Source: Monoplex corrugatus (taxonomy: Eukaryota > Mollusca > Gastropoda > Littorinimorpha > Ranellidae). Taken from it: a stretch of 64,000 bases of DNA. Positions 47,400-59,696 of the stretch are shown here, piece by piece; position 1 is the stretch's first letter; each line of letters opens with the position of its first letter. The DNA lies in assembly GCA_030674185.1 (NCBI GenBank), contig CM060306.1:37100483-37164482 (forward strand), read 5' to 3'. The notes beneath the pieces are model-generated. The model did not search any database. It worked only from the letters and a program-made list of their open reading frames with translations, and was not told the DNA's origin. The position numbers were made by a program, and so were the translations under genes.

Positions 47400-50025
47400 T
47401 GCAATCAAATGGGTGACGTGATAAGACAGTTTTCATGTAGAAAGCAGTTTTCATATTGAATGCAGTTTTCACGTTAAGGGCGCAGACCTTGTGTTTCTCT
47501 AAATTTTGATTGTGAAGAATGTTTTTAAAAAGACTGTAGTGCTGTCTGTATATTCATGTTTGTCTCAATTCGTTTTCGGTCTCCCAGCAGAAGGTGTTAG
47601 GAGAGGACTAGCTGAAGTCATATCTGTCTCAGACAGGTGCAGAGTAGCGTTGTAGTCAGATTCTATGCCTTAGAACACTGCTATCCGTGTGGTCCATGTT
47701 AGCTAATTCGTACTTCAGAGAGATATCTCGACATCCGCAGATTGTGTGGGATGGAAGTACTTTAGTGTTGTAGCTTCGTGTGTAGTTGTGTGGTTTCAGC
47801 TCTGTCGTCATCGTCGTTGTATACCCTTTGGGATATTGTGAAGATTAGTTCTGTACTGTATGTTTGAAGTTCAAGCACGAGTAGCTGTAAATTGAAAGAA
47901 AATAAAACAGGGTAACAGAAATAACGTTAAATCCACCGGTGGTATGTACATACTGACAAACTTACATAGAAAATAGTGTTAATACTGAATGCTTTATACC
48001 TATGTAACAACACTTTGTAGTGAATGTTAAGCTGTGTGTAAGGCAAGCTGATCGTATAGAAATTGTGCGCCATGCAGGCAGCTGGCAAACATGGCAAATG
48101 GACTGTAGATTTTAGTATGACAGCAAGATAAGTCATGAGTCCATGGCGAAAGAGCTATCAGAGTCGTAATAGTTAAGCATAGAAGAGTCATTGGCCAGTT
48201 GAAATTTATAGTATGGCCAGCAAAGATTCGATGCCAGGCATTGCTTGCTATCGCAGGAGTTTAATTAGAGGAAGTTGTTGTGGTGTTGTCGTTGCATAAC
48301 AACCCATATGGTTGGAATAACTGATGATTTTAAAATATCATTTCAATTTGAAATAGTGTTTATTGACAAATGGAATAATTGATACTTTGAAGGCCAGAAT
48401 TGTAAAAAGTAGTTTGTGAAACTCCGGAAATTTACATGTATGAATTATAAATTGTTAACAAAACACGTGTAAGAATGGCGACTCGGTAATTTCAAGTAAT
48501 TTTTACAAGAAGAAATTGTTATCGCATGTTCAATGAAGAATAATAAGTTTGAGGTTGACAATATAATTTAACAATACTGAGCATATTAGGATTTCGGCTA
48601 TAGCCTATGTGGTCGGCTGGGCTATAAACAACACGATATGATGTAATGTGATTTGATATAGGCATCTTGGCAAAAAATTCAGTGTGTGTTGTTGAAAAGA
48701 AGTGTGCGTTATGAACAGGCACGTATGCACGTATGCACGTGCACGCGCACGCAAGAGTGCACTTGTACCTGTACTCAGTGCGTGTTTTACAAGCATACAC
48801 GTACTCACACAAGCTCATACTTGTGGTCACGGATAGTTAACTACATATATACGTGTGTGCATGTGCCATATGTTCACGTGTATCTAGGTCGGTATGCTCT
48901 CATGGTACTGGTATGAACAGTGAATGCGCTCGTGGATTTGTAGATATGCATAGGTTTACATATGTGTACATAAAATAGTATTTACGACCAGTTACGGTCA
49001 TACATACATATTTAAATGCTACGATGTTCACACATGGGCAGGGCGAGGATTGTGGAGGTCTGGTTATGGACTCTAAGTCTTGGGTTAATGACTTAAGAAC
49101 AATATTGTGTTCCAGATTTCCTCACTTCTTCTTCCCTTCGTCTTTACTATGGTGAGACTTCCATCCTTTCATTGTTACTTTGAGGGGCCTTTGACAGCCG
49201 GCGGAGCCCTGATGGACCACCTATTAATCGGTGGAGCCCCTCAGACTAGAAAGGCACTTCAGCTCATGTCCTGCAATGAGTTTCTAGAGGTCTTTCATTG
49301 CAGCAATTCTTCAGTTTAATCTACAGATTCGTCGCTTTGTTTTCTAAAGTGTATTCGTCTTTGGGTAATGTGTTTGGTGCGCGTTCGTCACCTGTTTCTG
49401 CACATCTTGACTGCAACTGTCGTGAGCATCCTTCGGTTTTGTGATGTTCAACGTCAGCAACGCTGGTTCGTGACTCCAGGTGTCTTTGCTTGAAGACACT
49501 TCTGAACTACGGACAGTGTGTGTCGGCTGTTGATGAGGCAATGATTGCCATTTGTGTTGGATGTAAACCAATAATGTATGAATATGTATAATGTTGTGTG
49601 TGTGAGAATGAGTGCGTTAATAAAGTAATTTGTGTGGCAGTTTGAATTTTAGGTGTTGTGTTGTTGTATGAATGTAAGTCTGTCACTCTGTCTATCTTTC
49701 TATGCTTTAGACCTCAGCGCGCCTAACATTAGAACAGTGCTGCATATGTCAGTATTACTGCATAACGCACAAATACCTATGCAAAAACACTCCTAAGTCA
49801 TAGAAAATTCGAGGCAAGACGTCATATTAAGACTAGACAATTACAAACTATCTGTTAATAGATAAACATACAAGCACTAGATTATGAGTAGTACGTCACC
49901 AATTTGTCTTAACAAAAAAAAGGGGGGTGGCAGAGGACAAGAGGGAATCAACGGAGAAGGTATGTGAAGCACATGAGGAAAGAAAAAAAAGAAAATCTGT
50001 TGCTTCATGTACCTGCATACAATTG
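47400..50025. other. Intronic stretch without a recognised gene
   Basis: No coding homology was recognised. It contains a retroposon 3'-end motif at 48597-48637 and otherwise unique-looking AT-rich sequence. Confidence 0.4.
48597..48637 (+). repeat. Retroposon 3'-end motif, second copy
   Basis: The segment tatagcctatgtggtcggct then gggctataaacaacac matches 13066-13112. Confidence 0.4.
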
Positions 50026-50028
50026 GGG

Positions 50029-50181
<153 letters not shown>

Positions 50182-50185
50182 TCTT

Positions 50186-50770
50186 AATCGAACTGCCCAA
50201 ATAATCTGCATCATTCTGCCAAACACCCTTCCAAATCATTCCTAATGTATCACCCTGCCTAAACATTCGTAATCGCCCTGCAAAAAAATTCCTTAAACAT
50301 CCTGTCTATAAATTCCTAACGTACCATCATGCCCATAAACTCCTAATCATTCTTTTGTACATATCACCCTGTCTAATATTTCTGTTTATTCTTGAAAATA
50401 TTTCTTATATATCAGACTGTCCAAATATTCCTAATCAACCAACACAAAGATATGTCAAATGTTACCTTGCCCAAACATTCGTAATCATTCTGTCGAAAAT
50501 TTTATTATCATCTACGGCAAAGAATTTTAATATATTACATTGCTCAAGCATTTCTGATCACCCTGCACAAACATTTCTTATACATAACCCTGCCAAAACA
50601 TTCCTAATCGGCCTGCCCAGAAATTACAAAGATCTTACATATAAACCTGCCCAATGATTTCTAACCAGTCTAACCAGTCTAACGAATTCTCCTGTGCATC
50701 ACTCATGATCATGATCACAGTGCCCAAAAAGTCTTAATAACCGTTAACAAGATTTCTTATATACTACCCC
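50186..50770. repeat. Degenerate short tandem array, left half
   Basis: About 20 worn units of 22-30 bases around the core caccctgcccaaacattcct plus aat. The same array resumes at 53445 on the far side of an RTE copy. Confidence 0.65.
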
Positions 50771-50773
50771 GCA

Positions 50774-53438
50774 CATAACATCAGGAGAATATACAGTGAT
50801 ATACTCTGGTGGTAATTCACATGAAAGAGGAGTAGGCATCATAATGGACAAAGACAAATCAAAAGCAGTTAAGGGATACTGGGCAGTGTCCGACAGAGTT
50901 TTACTGGTCAAATTCGGAGGCAAAACTTTTGATATCAACATGATACAGGTGCATGCACCAACATCCGCAAGTACTCAGGAAGACATCGACAACTTCTACG
51001 AAGTTTTAGTGATGGCCAAGGTCCAATGCAAATCGCAAGAAGTTACAGTCATAATGGGAGATTTTAATGATAAAGTGGGACAGGATAGGGTGGAGGATAT
51101 AGTTGGACATCATGGCCTTGGTACACAAAATGAAAGAGGGGGGGGGGGAAACTTGTAGAATGGGCACAGATGAATGAGTTCGTAGTAGGAAACACCTGGT
51201 TTGAGCAGCCTAACTGAAGAAAATGGACTTGGATGTGTACAGGAGATAATACCAAAAATCAAATTGACTACATCCTGATCAACAAAAGATTTAGAAATTC
51301 TTTACTGTCAGCAAAAACACTACCAGGCGCAGATTGCAACAGTGACCACAATCCGGTAGTGGGAAGGTTTAGGCTGAAATTGAGGAAAAGGAAACAGACC
51401 AAAAGCAACATCAATCTAAACCTTGGACTCTTAAAGACAGATGAAATGATACGTCAAAAATTTAATGTACATGTTCAAAACAAATTCAGTGCTCTGGAAG
51501 ACGTTGGTGACAGTGAGGAACAATGGACAAAGTTGAGAAGTTCTATAAATGAAGCTTGTGAAGAAATCCCTAAGGCGGATAGAAAAGCACAAAAGAGCTG
51601 GATGACTAATGAAATTTTGGGCTTGATGGAGGAAAGGATGAAAGAAGGAAGGCAAAGAGAAACTAGATAATATACAGAAAGATAAACAAAGAAATCAGGC
51701 ATCGGTGCAATGAAACTAAGGAAGCTTGACTGAACACAAAATGCAAAGAGATAGAAAAACAACACAGAATGGATCCTCAGGGTATGTACAGACGTATTGA
51801 AGAAATTGTCCACAGGACAAATACATGCACATCAACTGGTTGCTTAAAATCGAAAGATGGCACGCTTATCATGGAAAAAGACAAAATACTGGACAGGTGG
51901 GGAGAGTACATTAAAGACCTTTTAGAGGATAACAGAAAGATGAAGTTAGAGCAGCACTGAAAAAGATGAAACCAGGAAAAGCCCCAGGACCAGACAACAT
52001 TACTACAGAGATGATTGAAGCCCTAGAAGAATTTGGCATAGAAAAAATAACAATCCTCCTAAATGAGATTTATGACACTGGAAAAATCCCCAAAGATATG
52101 TCAAAATCAATTTTCATTGCACTTCCAAAGAAGACAGGGGCTATAGAATGCGAACTCCATCGCACAATCAGTTTGATGAGTCATGTAACAAAAATCCGGT
52201 TAAGAATAATCATGATGAGGACAAGGAATAGAATCAAAAGAGAGATAGGAGAAGAACAGTGTGGATTTCTGGAAGGGAAAGGAACTATTAATGCCATATA
52301 CATCCTAAGAACTATCATAGAGAGGTCAATTGAGATGAGTAAGGATTTGTATTTATGCTTTGTTGACTATACCAAGGCTTTCGATCGGGTACGACATGAA
52401 GAATTGATCAACCAACTGGAGAGACTCAATGTTGATGGAAAAGATCTACGAATAATCAGGAATATGCACTTGGAACAAACAGCTGCAATGAGAATAGAAA
52501 ACAATATAAGCTCTTTTCAAAACATCAAAAGAGGAGTCAGACAGTGTTCTGTTTTGTCATCAGATCTGTTTTCACTGTATAGCGAAAACATCATGAGAAA
52601 CCTAGAAGAAGACCCTGGATTAAAGGTTGGAGGGAAAATGATAAGCAACATTCGGTACGCAGATGACACCGTGCTAATTGCAGAAAATGAAAGGGACCTA
52701 CAAAACCTTGTGAATATACTAGAAATAGAAAGCAAAGGTAAGGGGTTGGAACTAAACAGCAGGAAGACTGAAGTCATGGTGATCAGTAAAAAACATGAAA
52801 TCCCCTCTTGCAAAATAACAGCAAACGGCACAACCTTGACACAGGTTAATACGTTCAAATACCTGGGAACGGTCATTTCATCAGACGGCAGATGCACATC
52901 GGAAATAGCTGGCAGAATCGGCCAAGCCAAAACAGCATTCAAGAAGATGACAAACATTCTTACCAACAAATGCCTATCAATTAACATCAGAAAGAGAGTC
53001 CTTGAATGTTATATAGAACCAATACTGTTGTACGGATGCGAGGCGTGGACAGTCAGCAAGCAAAGTCGGAGCAGGATCGAGGCAGCCAAGATGTGGTTTC
53101 TCAGAAGAATGTTGAGTTCCATGGACAGCAAAGAAAACAAACGAGACAGTTTTGATGGAGGCAGACACAAGTAGATCACTCATAAGGAAGATTAGGAAAA
53201 GACAAGCAACATTTATAGGCCATTTTATGAGGAAGGTAGATTTGGAGCACCTGGTCACAATGGGGAAGCTGGAGGGAAAGAGAGCACCAGGTAGACCCAG
53301 GGAGAGAATGCTGGACGGACTTGCAGAGTGGCTGGGGATGAGGAGGGTGGGGGAGATGCTGGGTGCAACGAGAAATAGAGATGGTTGGAAGTCCATGGTC
53401 GCCAACGCCATGTGGCAGGGCACCGGATGATGATCATG
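50774..53438 (+). mobile_element. RTE family copy 6, inserted in the tandem array
   Basis: It starts inside the endonuclease (acatcaggagaatatacagt) and runs to the (TGA)n-like tail at 53425-53438. Endonuclease blocks GIIMDKDKSKAVKGYWAVSD and VIMGDFNDKVGQD carry an Asn-to-Asp-type change. An 11-base G run occurs near 51138. The RT frame is long (51966-53174). Similar bases flank both ends (actacc-cgcaca / actacgcaca), a possible target-site duplication. Confidence 0.85.
51966..53174 (+). pseudogene. RTE copy 6 reverse transcriptase, 402-codon frame
   Basis: This is the longest RT frame of the family here. It carries MKPGKAPGPDNITTEMIEAL (RT entry), YLCFVDYTKAFDRVRHEELI (A), YADDTVLIAENERDL (C, near codon 231), KYLGTVISSDGRC and LLYGCEAWTVS. 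Motif B is damaged: GVRQCSVLSSDLFS, where sister copies have RQGCVLS, so the conserved Gly is lost. A deletion near 53114 ends the frame before the C-terminal block, which continues at 53152-53430. Confidence 0.8.
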
Positions 53439-53444
53439 ACTACG

Positions 53445-53640
53445 CACAAACACTCCTTATATGTCAACTTATCCACAAATTCCTAATCACCCTGCCCAAA
53501 CAGTCTTTATATATCATCTTTCCCAAAGATTTCTGCCCAAAGATTCCTAATCACCCGGCCCAACATTCGTAATTACTCTGCCCAAACATTCATAACCAGC
53601 CTATCAAAACTTCCCTGACACCCTGCCCCAAAACCTGAAA
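53445..53640. repeat. Degenerate short tandem array, right half
   Basis: Units such as cctaatcaccctgcccaaac continue the array at 50186-50770 after the RTE insertion. They end 20 bases before the donor of the transporter exon at 53661. Confidence 0.65.
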
Positions 53641-53660
53641 TTTTTTCCATCCCTACCTAC

Positions 53661-54143
53661 CTGAAAGAATCTCTGAAGCCCTCGTTTTTCTTCTGCTTGC
53701 CCGTCTCTGTGATATACAAGACAGCAAAGATCAGCAGGATGACCTTGGCACCCAACACGATTACTGTACAGTAGAAGAACCCAGCATATTGGATGATGTA
53801 GCCTGAGACAAAACTTGTGATACTGGACGCCAATCGTGTCAACATATCCACACCCACGATCTTGTAGGTCCTTAATGACTCCCGGGACATGTCCATATCA
53901 TTGTCACCGTTTTCCTCCTCTGCCTTCTCTTTCTCCTTCTCCTCACTTTTCTGTTCTTCTTTGGCTTGAACGGTGGGGTCATCTGGAGTCGGGGAGGTTG
54001 TTGCAGAGGATGAGGTTGTGGGTTTCTTCTTCCCATGGGTGTCACTGACAATGGAGAAGGCAGCAAATAACATGACGATACTTCCCCCAAAGCAGGACGA
54101 AATAAAGGTGCTAATGAGCAGCCAGCCGAAATGATGGTCCAGC
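53661..54143 (-). CDS. SLC46-family transporter exon (TM4-TM6 with charged loop insert)
   Basis: This 483-nt exon continues the previous one in phase. Its acceptor is TTCAACAG and its donor GTAGGT. It encodes about 161 residues: TM4 (WLLISTFISSCFGGSIVMLF, followed by FSIVSD), then a hydrophilic stretch of about 50 residues rich in Thr/Ser/Pro and then Lys/Glu, then TM5 (around MLTRLASSITSFVSGYI) and TM6 (around VLGAKVILLIFAVLYI), ending in a basic tail. The TM4-TM5 loop is cytoplasmic in MFS topology and normally short in SLC46 proteins, so the insert is unusual. The exon ends on two bases of an Arg codon that the 35613-35941 exon completes. The intron on its 3' side is 17.7 kb and holds two RTE copies, an L2 copy, an L1-like remnant and a MITE. 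Confidence 0.85.
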
Positions 54144-54363
54144 CTGTTGAACACACAAACTCAGTCTGAATAAACTGCGTCTTTTGAGAAAGGAAGCAAG
54201 GATGTACATACACATGAACTTTTGTGTTAAAAACCAGCACCTCATGGATATCCCAATTTTTTCATTACTCTTTCACCAAACTGGTTATGGAAATAGTTTA
54301 CTCCTAGATTTGAAACTTTTCGGCTTCACGATTCACCAATACTATGTACATGTACCACAACAC

Positions 54364-54575
54364 ATATAATAAATATTTTAACACAAATGTACTTACAGCA
54401 TTCCAACTCCAAACACTTTAACCCATACGATAGGGTAGTTACAAAGAGAGCTAACGGGAACCTAGGCAGATATAATAAATATTTTAACACAAATGTACTT
54501 ACAGCATTCCACCTCCAAACACTTTAACCCATACGATAGGGTAGTTACAAAGAGAGCTAACGGGAACCTAGGCAG
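54364..54575 (-). repeat. Exact-length tandem duplication, 2 x 106 bp, exon-like
   Basis: Copies 54364-54469 and 54470-54575 differ at one base (aactcc against acctcc). Each contains, on the transporter's strand, CTGCCTAG, a 65-base segment open in two frames, and GTAAGT. It lies in the intron between the TM3 and TM4 exons. Including one or both copies would break the transporter frame (65 and 130 are not multiples of 3). Confidence 0.8.
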
Positions 54576-54604
54576 ACCGACATGCAGACAGGGAGAGCAA
54601 TCAC

Positions 54605-54894
54605 CAGCAGATTTTTTTCTCTTCTGTTTCTAATCCCTGACAAGCGTAGTCGTTAAGCAGATCCATAGGACGCAGCACCTGACAGGATCTCCACTTCTGT
54701 CTCTGATGTGTAGCATCCAGTAGTTCAGACATACTGAAACTGGTCCACTCACTGTTATTTGCCAACCAGCTTTTCTTCTGTGGATCTAGGTGATGGCCTT
54801 CTTCCAGGATGCCTTTGTTCTTGAGTTGTGTCATAGTGAGTGATATGACCAAACCATGCAAGCTTGTGTCATTTGACAGATTCTGTGGAAACAT
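54605..54894 (-). pseudogene. LINE-like C-terminal fragment
   Basis: The frame reads HHLDPQKKSWLANNSEWTSF, SMSELLDATHQRQKWRSCQV. The W-x(8)-LxxAxxxRQKWR pattern resembles the C-terminal end of RTE-like ORFs. It may belong to the remnant starting at 54950 or be a separate fragment. Confidence 0.35.
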
Positions 54895-54949
54895 ATGTGC
54901 GTCATTTCAAAGTTCCTGCTCATCTTCTTCCATACGTGGGCCTACTCAC

Positions 54950-57500
54950 TGGTCTTTTGTTCGAGAATGATATGAGAACAAGTTTCTTCAAGAAAATGAT
55001 CACAAAACTTGAACTCTTTTCCCTGCGTCAGCAGGCCATGTCCACATTCCTAACCTGAGAAAGATGGAGGTTATGAGCAATTTGTACAGTCTGTAAGCCC
55101 CACCACTCCATGGGTAATATGTGGAGATGTTTGTAATGTGTGCAGCTCTGCCATTGCCTATACGTTGTTCATGCATATACGCATGCAAAGCATCGAATAT
55201 GCGCGTTAAGGATCCTGTAAGTCATGTCAGTGAACGGCTTATTTTTCTTCTTCTTCTCCCTTATCTACTCTGCACTAAAGAACTGTTCATCATATTCTTT
55301 CGACTAGTGTGTCCCTGCAAACGATTTCTCTATACATTCCGCGATGCTGTCAGCATAACTGAATTGTATTTCTGCCTTCCCTTCCATCTTCGTCCCTCAA
55401 CAGTTCGTTGGAGGATTAATGTAGAAAGTCCTTTGGATCTTATTACATTGCCAAACCAACGTAGTTTTCTTTTCTTAAGAGAAATCAGCAGATCTCTATA
55501 TGTTCCAGTGTGTTGCTCTATATTTTGGTGCACTTGTTCATTGGTGATGTGATCAGTGTATCTGATCTTTAGTATCTTGTAATAAAATCTCATTTCCAAA
55601 GCTTGGATTCATCTTTCCAGATCCACCACGAAGGTCCATGTCTCTCATGTATACAGGAGGATGAAATGTACCCACGCAATAAGAGTCTGATCTTGCGTAT
55701 CATGGAGAAAGTCTTGTCCTTCCATACATGTCTCAGCCTGCACAGTGCTGATGTTATCTTTGCTGCCTTGAACGGGATTTCAGGTTTGGACCCTTCAGTG
55801 CTAATGAAGAATCCCAGATAAATAAATTGTTAACAACTTTTAACGTCAGTCCATGGACAGCTGTATCGGTAGTGATGATAATGTTGTGGCTGGCCATTAT
55901 CTTGATCTTGATGTTCTTAATGCTGATTTCCGTGCCATATCTCGTCCATGTTTCATCTGCTCTTTTACTAAGCTTAGCGAGTTTTTGCTCACTGCCTGCC
56001 AGGCCATCAATGTCATCTGCAAGGGAAAGGCTTGTGGTGGTTCTTCCTCCGATGCTGACAGTGCTGACATGATTTTCAATTGCGTGAGCCTTAATGTGTT
56101 CCAGGGATATGTTGAAAAGTATGGGAGACATTAGCAGCCCTGAAGAACTCCAATGAAAGAAAGGAACCTCTTTCCAATAGCATCCTGTATAAGTAGTCCA
56201 CTGGCTGGTTTAGAGAATAGTTGCTGGATGGTGTTGATCAGGTTTTGCTTGATGTTAAATTCCTTCATTGTGGCCCACATTCCCTCTCGTCAGACGCGGT
56301 CAAACATCTTCCTGACGTCTATGAAGACGTGGTAGAACTCATTGTGGTGTTGGAGGGTTTTTTTCGTAAAGGTTGCGAAGTATAACAATATACTCGGTGA
56401 CATGTCTGCCTTCGCAAAATTAAGCCTGTTCCTTTCAGCAATGATGGTGACTCTTTGTGGCTGTAATCTATTCACAATCATTTTGAACATTGCCTTGCTG
56501 GCATGGCTGATCAAACTGATGGTGCGGTAGTTCTGCTAGCGTTGGAGATTTCCTTTCTTAGTAAGGGTGACAATTAGTGATTGGTTCATGGCGTGGGCTG
56601 CTCTCCTGAGTGTCAGATTGTGTTGCAGAAATAGGATGTCAATTACTGCTTCTCCACCACGTTTCAAGAATTCTGCAGGGATGATGTCAGTGTCTGCAGT
56701 CTTCCACATTTCGCGATGTTGCTATTTTACTATTGCTATTATTTGTTCGTGTAGTACTGAGGATTCATCTTCATTTGATGTTAGCACACTTAGATCCCCT
56801 TTCTCTTTTTGCTAAACAGTTCAAAACAATACTGAGTCCACCTTTTTATGATATCCTTTCCTTTATGAGACAATCTTGATCCTAAGTGGTGAAAATTTAC
56901 TATGTTCTTGTTTGGTAAGTCATCTGTAATCTTACAAGATTTCTGTGTGTCATTGTTGTCAAGATGTTTGTTGTTGTTGTTGTTGATGTGTTCACATTGT
57001 TGTTCGATCCAGCTTTCTTTTATATTATTCCTTTCCTGACCAATCCTCTTCTTTATGGTGCTGTGTTTTCCATTCCTTTCTCACTGTTCTTTTGTACCTT
57101 TTAGCTCCTTTCAGTGCCACATAATTCTAAGACATTACTTGTGATCCATGGTTTGGATTTCCATTGGTTTATCTCTAAAACCTCTCTTGCTGATTCAACA
57201 TCCACTTGGTTGAAATTATTTGTGAAGGCTTCAAGATTTTCTTACGAGCAGCAGTTGTGGGGCGAATGTTCCTCTTGTGGCCGCTTGGAATGGTTCGACG
57301 ATGTTAGGATCGTTCAGCGTATCAATGTTGAATATACTGAATTTGAGACGGCAGTTTTCCATTCTCTTGTCGTTCTTCATCAATATTTTAAATTGCATTA
57401 TGATGAGATCATGGTCACTGCCAAGATCAGCTCCTGGAAACGCCCTTGTTATAACCTTTTTGATAACTGACTTATGGAACATGGAAACACCCAGCATGCA
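54950..57500 (-). mobile_element. Decayed RTE-like LINE, another family
   Basis: Reading leftwards: endonuclease end (VITRAFPGADLGSDHDLIIM, 57400 region), RT entry (ISHASKAMFKMIVNRLQP) and motif A-like VFIDVRKMFDRV (56290-56514). Motif B/C region follows (MSPILFNISLEHIKA; LADDIDGLAGSEQKLAKLSK, where Leu replaces Tyr/Phe before ADD; 55754-56131). The C-terminal block is DHITNEQVHQNIEQ, KRKLRWFGNVIRS, VEGRRWKGRQK (55330-55599). Many stops and shifts. It lies in sense orientation within a transporter intron. Confidence 0.65.
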
Positions 57501-57678
57501 AGCAATGGCAATTTAAAAAATAAGAGTTTTAGGAAATAACTTCTACTTTGAAAAAAAAAATCCACATCATTATCATTGTCATTAGCATTAACATTATCAC
57601 TGTACTTGATGGTGAAGCTGAAGATGCCTCAATCCTCTATACACTAGGTCCCACAAACACGAAGACAAACACACTTAC

Positions 57679-57869
57679 TTAATGACAACAGCCAGGTGAC
57701 CGTAAAGGATGATACTGCCGATGAAAGGGACGAGAAACAGGAAACGACGACCGATCTGGTCGGACTTCATGCCGATAAGGACGGAAGAGACGAACATGGG
57801 TACCATGGAGGCATAGTCTAGATACATGCTCCATTCTTGTGTTTCCTTGCTGATTGTGTTCTCTATCAC
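57679..57869 (-). CDS. SLC46-family transporter, first visible exon (TM2-TM3)
   Basis: This exon encodes about 63 residues of an MFS transporter, phase 0 at its 5' end. The acceptor (TATTCCCAG) and donor (GTAAGTG) are both good. The peptide contains a membrane segment (MVPMFVSSVLIG), the MFS motif A loop GMKSDQIGRR, and a second membrane segment (FLFLVPFIGSIILYG). This is the TM2-loop-TM3 arrangement of SLC46 proteins, which are proton-coupled carriers of folates and related solutes in plasma or lysosomal membranes. The exon ends with two bases of a Lys codon, completed by the first base of the exon at 53661-54143. TM1 and the initiator Met are not visible and probably lie right of the window. 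The family call is from pattern recognition; the substrate cannot be inferred. Confidence 0.85.
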
Positions 57870-58029
57870 CTGGGAATACACACAACACCAGTGTGAGGAT
57901 ATATTCATATTAAAGCACGTTTTCATAGACATTTCCTTCGGTACAAACGAAAACATTTGTGAATGGTGAGTTACGTTTGCTGCACGAAAGTCATTCATAG
58001 TCAAATACGCAATACCATGGAACGAATAG

Positions 58030-58930
58030 CTTTCACCTTTCAAATAGATATTTACATATAAAGTGAACGTTTGTGCGAATGGCTTTCGCGTTGTAAACAA
58101 GATCAAAGTGAATGGCTTTCACGTTATAAAAAAACAAAAAAAACGTAAGCAGCTTCCATGTTGCAAACATTTTTTTTAATTGTTCTCTCTGCATTGCAAG
58201 CAGTAACAAAGTCAAAGGCTTTCACGATGCAAGCACAAAGTAATCTGCTTCGCATTGTAACACATGCAAAGTGAATGACTTTTGCATTGCAAACACAAAC
58301 AAAGCGAATGGCTTAAGCTTCCTCATTGCAAACAGGAACAAAGTGAGGGGCTTCCTCATTGCAAACAGGAACAAAGTCAATAGCTTCCTCATTGCAAAAA
58401 GAAACAAAGTCAATAGCTTCCTCATTGCAAACAAGAACAAAGTGAATGGCTTCTGCGTTGCAAAGAGGAACAAAGTGGGAGGATTCTGCGTTGCAAACAA
58501 GCACAAAGTGATTGACTTCTGCGTTGCAAACAAGAACAAAGTAAATTATTTCTGAGTTGCAAACAGGAACAAAGTGAATGACTTCTGCGTTGCAAACAAG
58601 AACAAAGTGAATGGCTTCTGCGTTGCAAACAGGAACAAAGTGAATGGCTTCTGTGTTGGAAACACAAACAAAGTGAATGGCTTCCTCATTGCAACAAGAA
58701 CAAAGTGAATGGCTCCTGCGTTGCAAACAGGAACAAAGTAAATGACTTCCGCATTGCAAACAGGAAGAAAGTGAATGGCTTCTGCGTTGCAAACAAGAAC
58801 AAAGTGAATTACTTCTGCATTGCAAACAGGAACAAAGTGAATGTCCTCCTCATTGAAAACAGGAACAAAGTGAATGGCCTCTGCATTGCATATAGGAGCA
58901 AACCGAATGGCTTTTCCGCCGCAGACGAAA
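58030..58930. repeat. 33-bp minisatellite, about 20 clean units
   Basis: The unit is about 33 bases, e.g. aatggcttctgcgttgcaaa plus caggaacaaagtg. It is clean from about 58260 to 58900 and decays at both ends. Being a multiple of three and stop-poor, it gives long repetitive frames on both strands (e.g. CNAEAIHFVPV, 11 residues per unit), which I regard as by-products. It lies about 160 bases upstream of the first visible transporter exon. Confidence 0.85.
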
Positions 58931-59290
58931 TAAACTCGCACAAAGCATAACTCGCTGCATATGAATGTTTATGTACGTAGCAATGGAAAACGTCAGTGGA
59001 TATCCATGTTTAATTTCAATATTACCTTAAAGTTTGTCCATTGATCATGAGGTCAAACAGGAATGACATGACACACCTCACTTTCTCTCTGGGCCAGCAG
59101 TATGAAGATAGTGCCCATCTGCACTCCCTGATGTTTCACCTTCCCTAGCCCAGAACAGGCTCAGGTGCCCATTCGCAGCAGGGTGGATGGAGACCATGAG
59201 ACCACAAGAAAGTCAGGAACAAAGTCGTACAGTCAGATGGAAAGGCTCTGTGTGTGTATGGGTGTTCGTTCGTTCGTTCTTTGATTTAAC

Positions 59291-59317
59291 GTCTTTTCAC
59301 TATAAGTGATATTAGAC
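59291..59317 (-). repeat. LINE/SINE 3'-terminal hairpin with (AACG)n tail
   Basis: The minus strand reads GTCT-n-CACT-TAT-AGTG-n-AGAC and then GTTAAATCAAAGAACGAACG. Same hairpin as at 1087, 2649 and 23461, with a tail like that at 2676-2690. Confidence 0.6.
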
Positions 59318-59337
59318 GGTGTATGGGTGTGTAAATT

Positions 59338-59550
<213 letters not shown>

Positions 59551-59608
59551 CAGGCGTGGTAATCAAATGGTTGATGCCAAACTTCCAATCGGATGGTCCT
59601 GGGTTCAC

Positions 59609-59613
59609 GCACA

Positions 59614-59694
<81 letters not shown>
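59609..59694. repeat. (CA)n microsatellite
   Basis: CA run of about 43 units. Together with the TG run before it, it makes an inverted pair of simple repeats around about 60 unique bases. Confidence 0.95.

Positions 59695-59696
<2 letters not shown>

Noticed and set aside
58260..58900. CRISPR-like array of 33-bp repeats, or a repetitive protein of 11-residue units
   Set aside because: There are no unique spacers between units, the context is animal intronic, and both strands are open only because the unit is a stop-poor multiple of three. It is a minisatellite.
59036..59180. Possible upstream transporter exon on the minus strand (...AAACTTTAAG then GTAATA)
   Set aside because: The frames contain stops or lack family motifs, and the TM1/N-glycosylated loop pattern expected before the first exon is absent.
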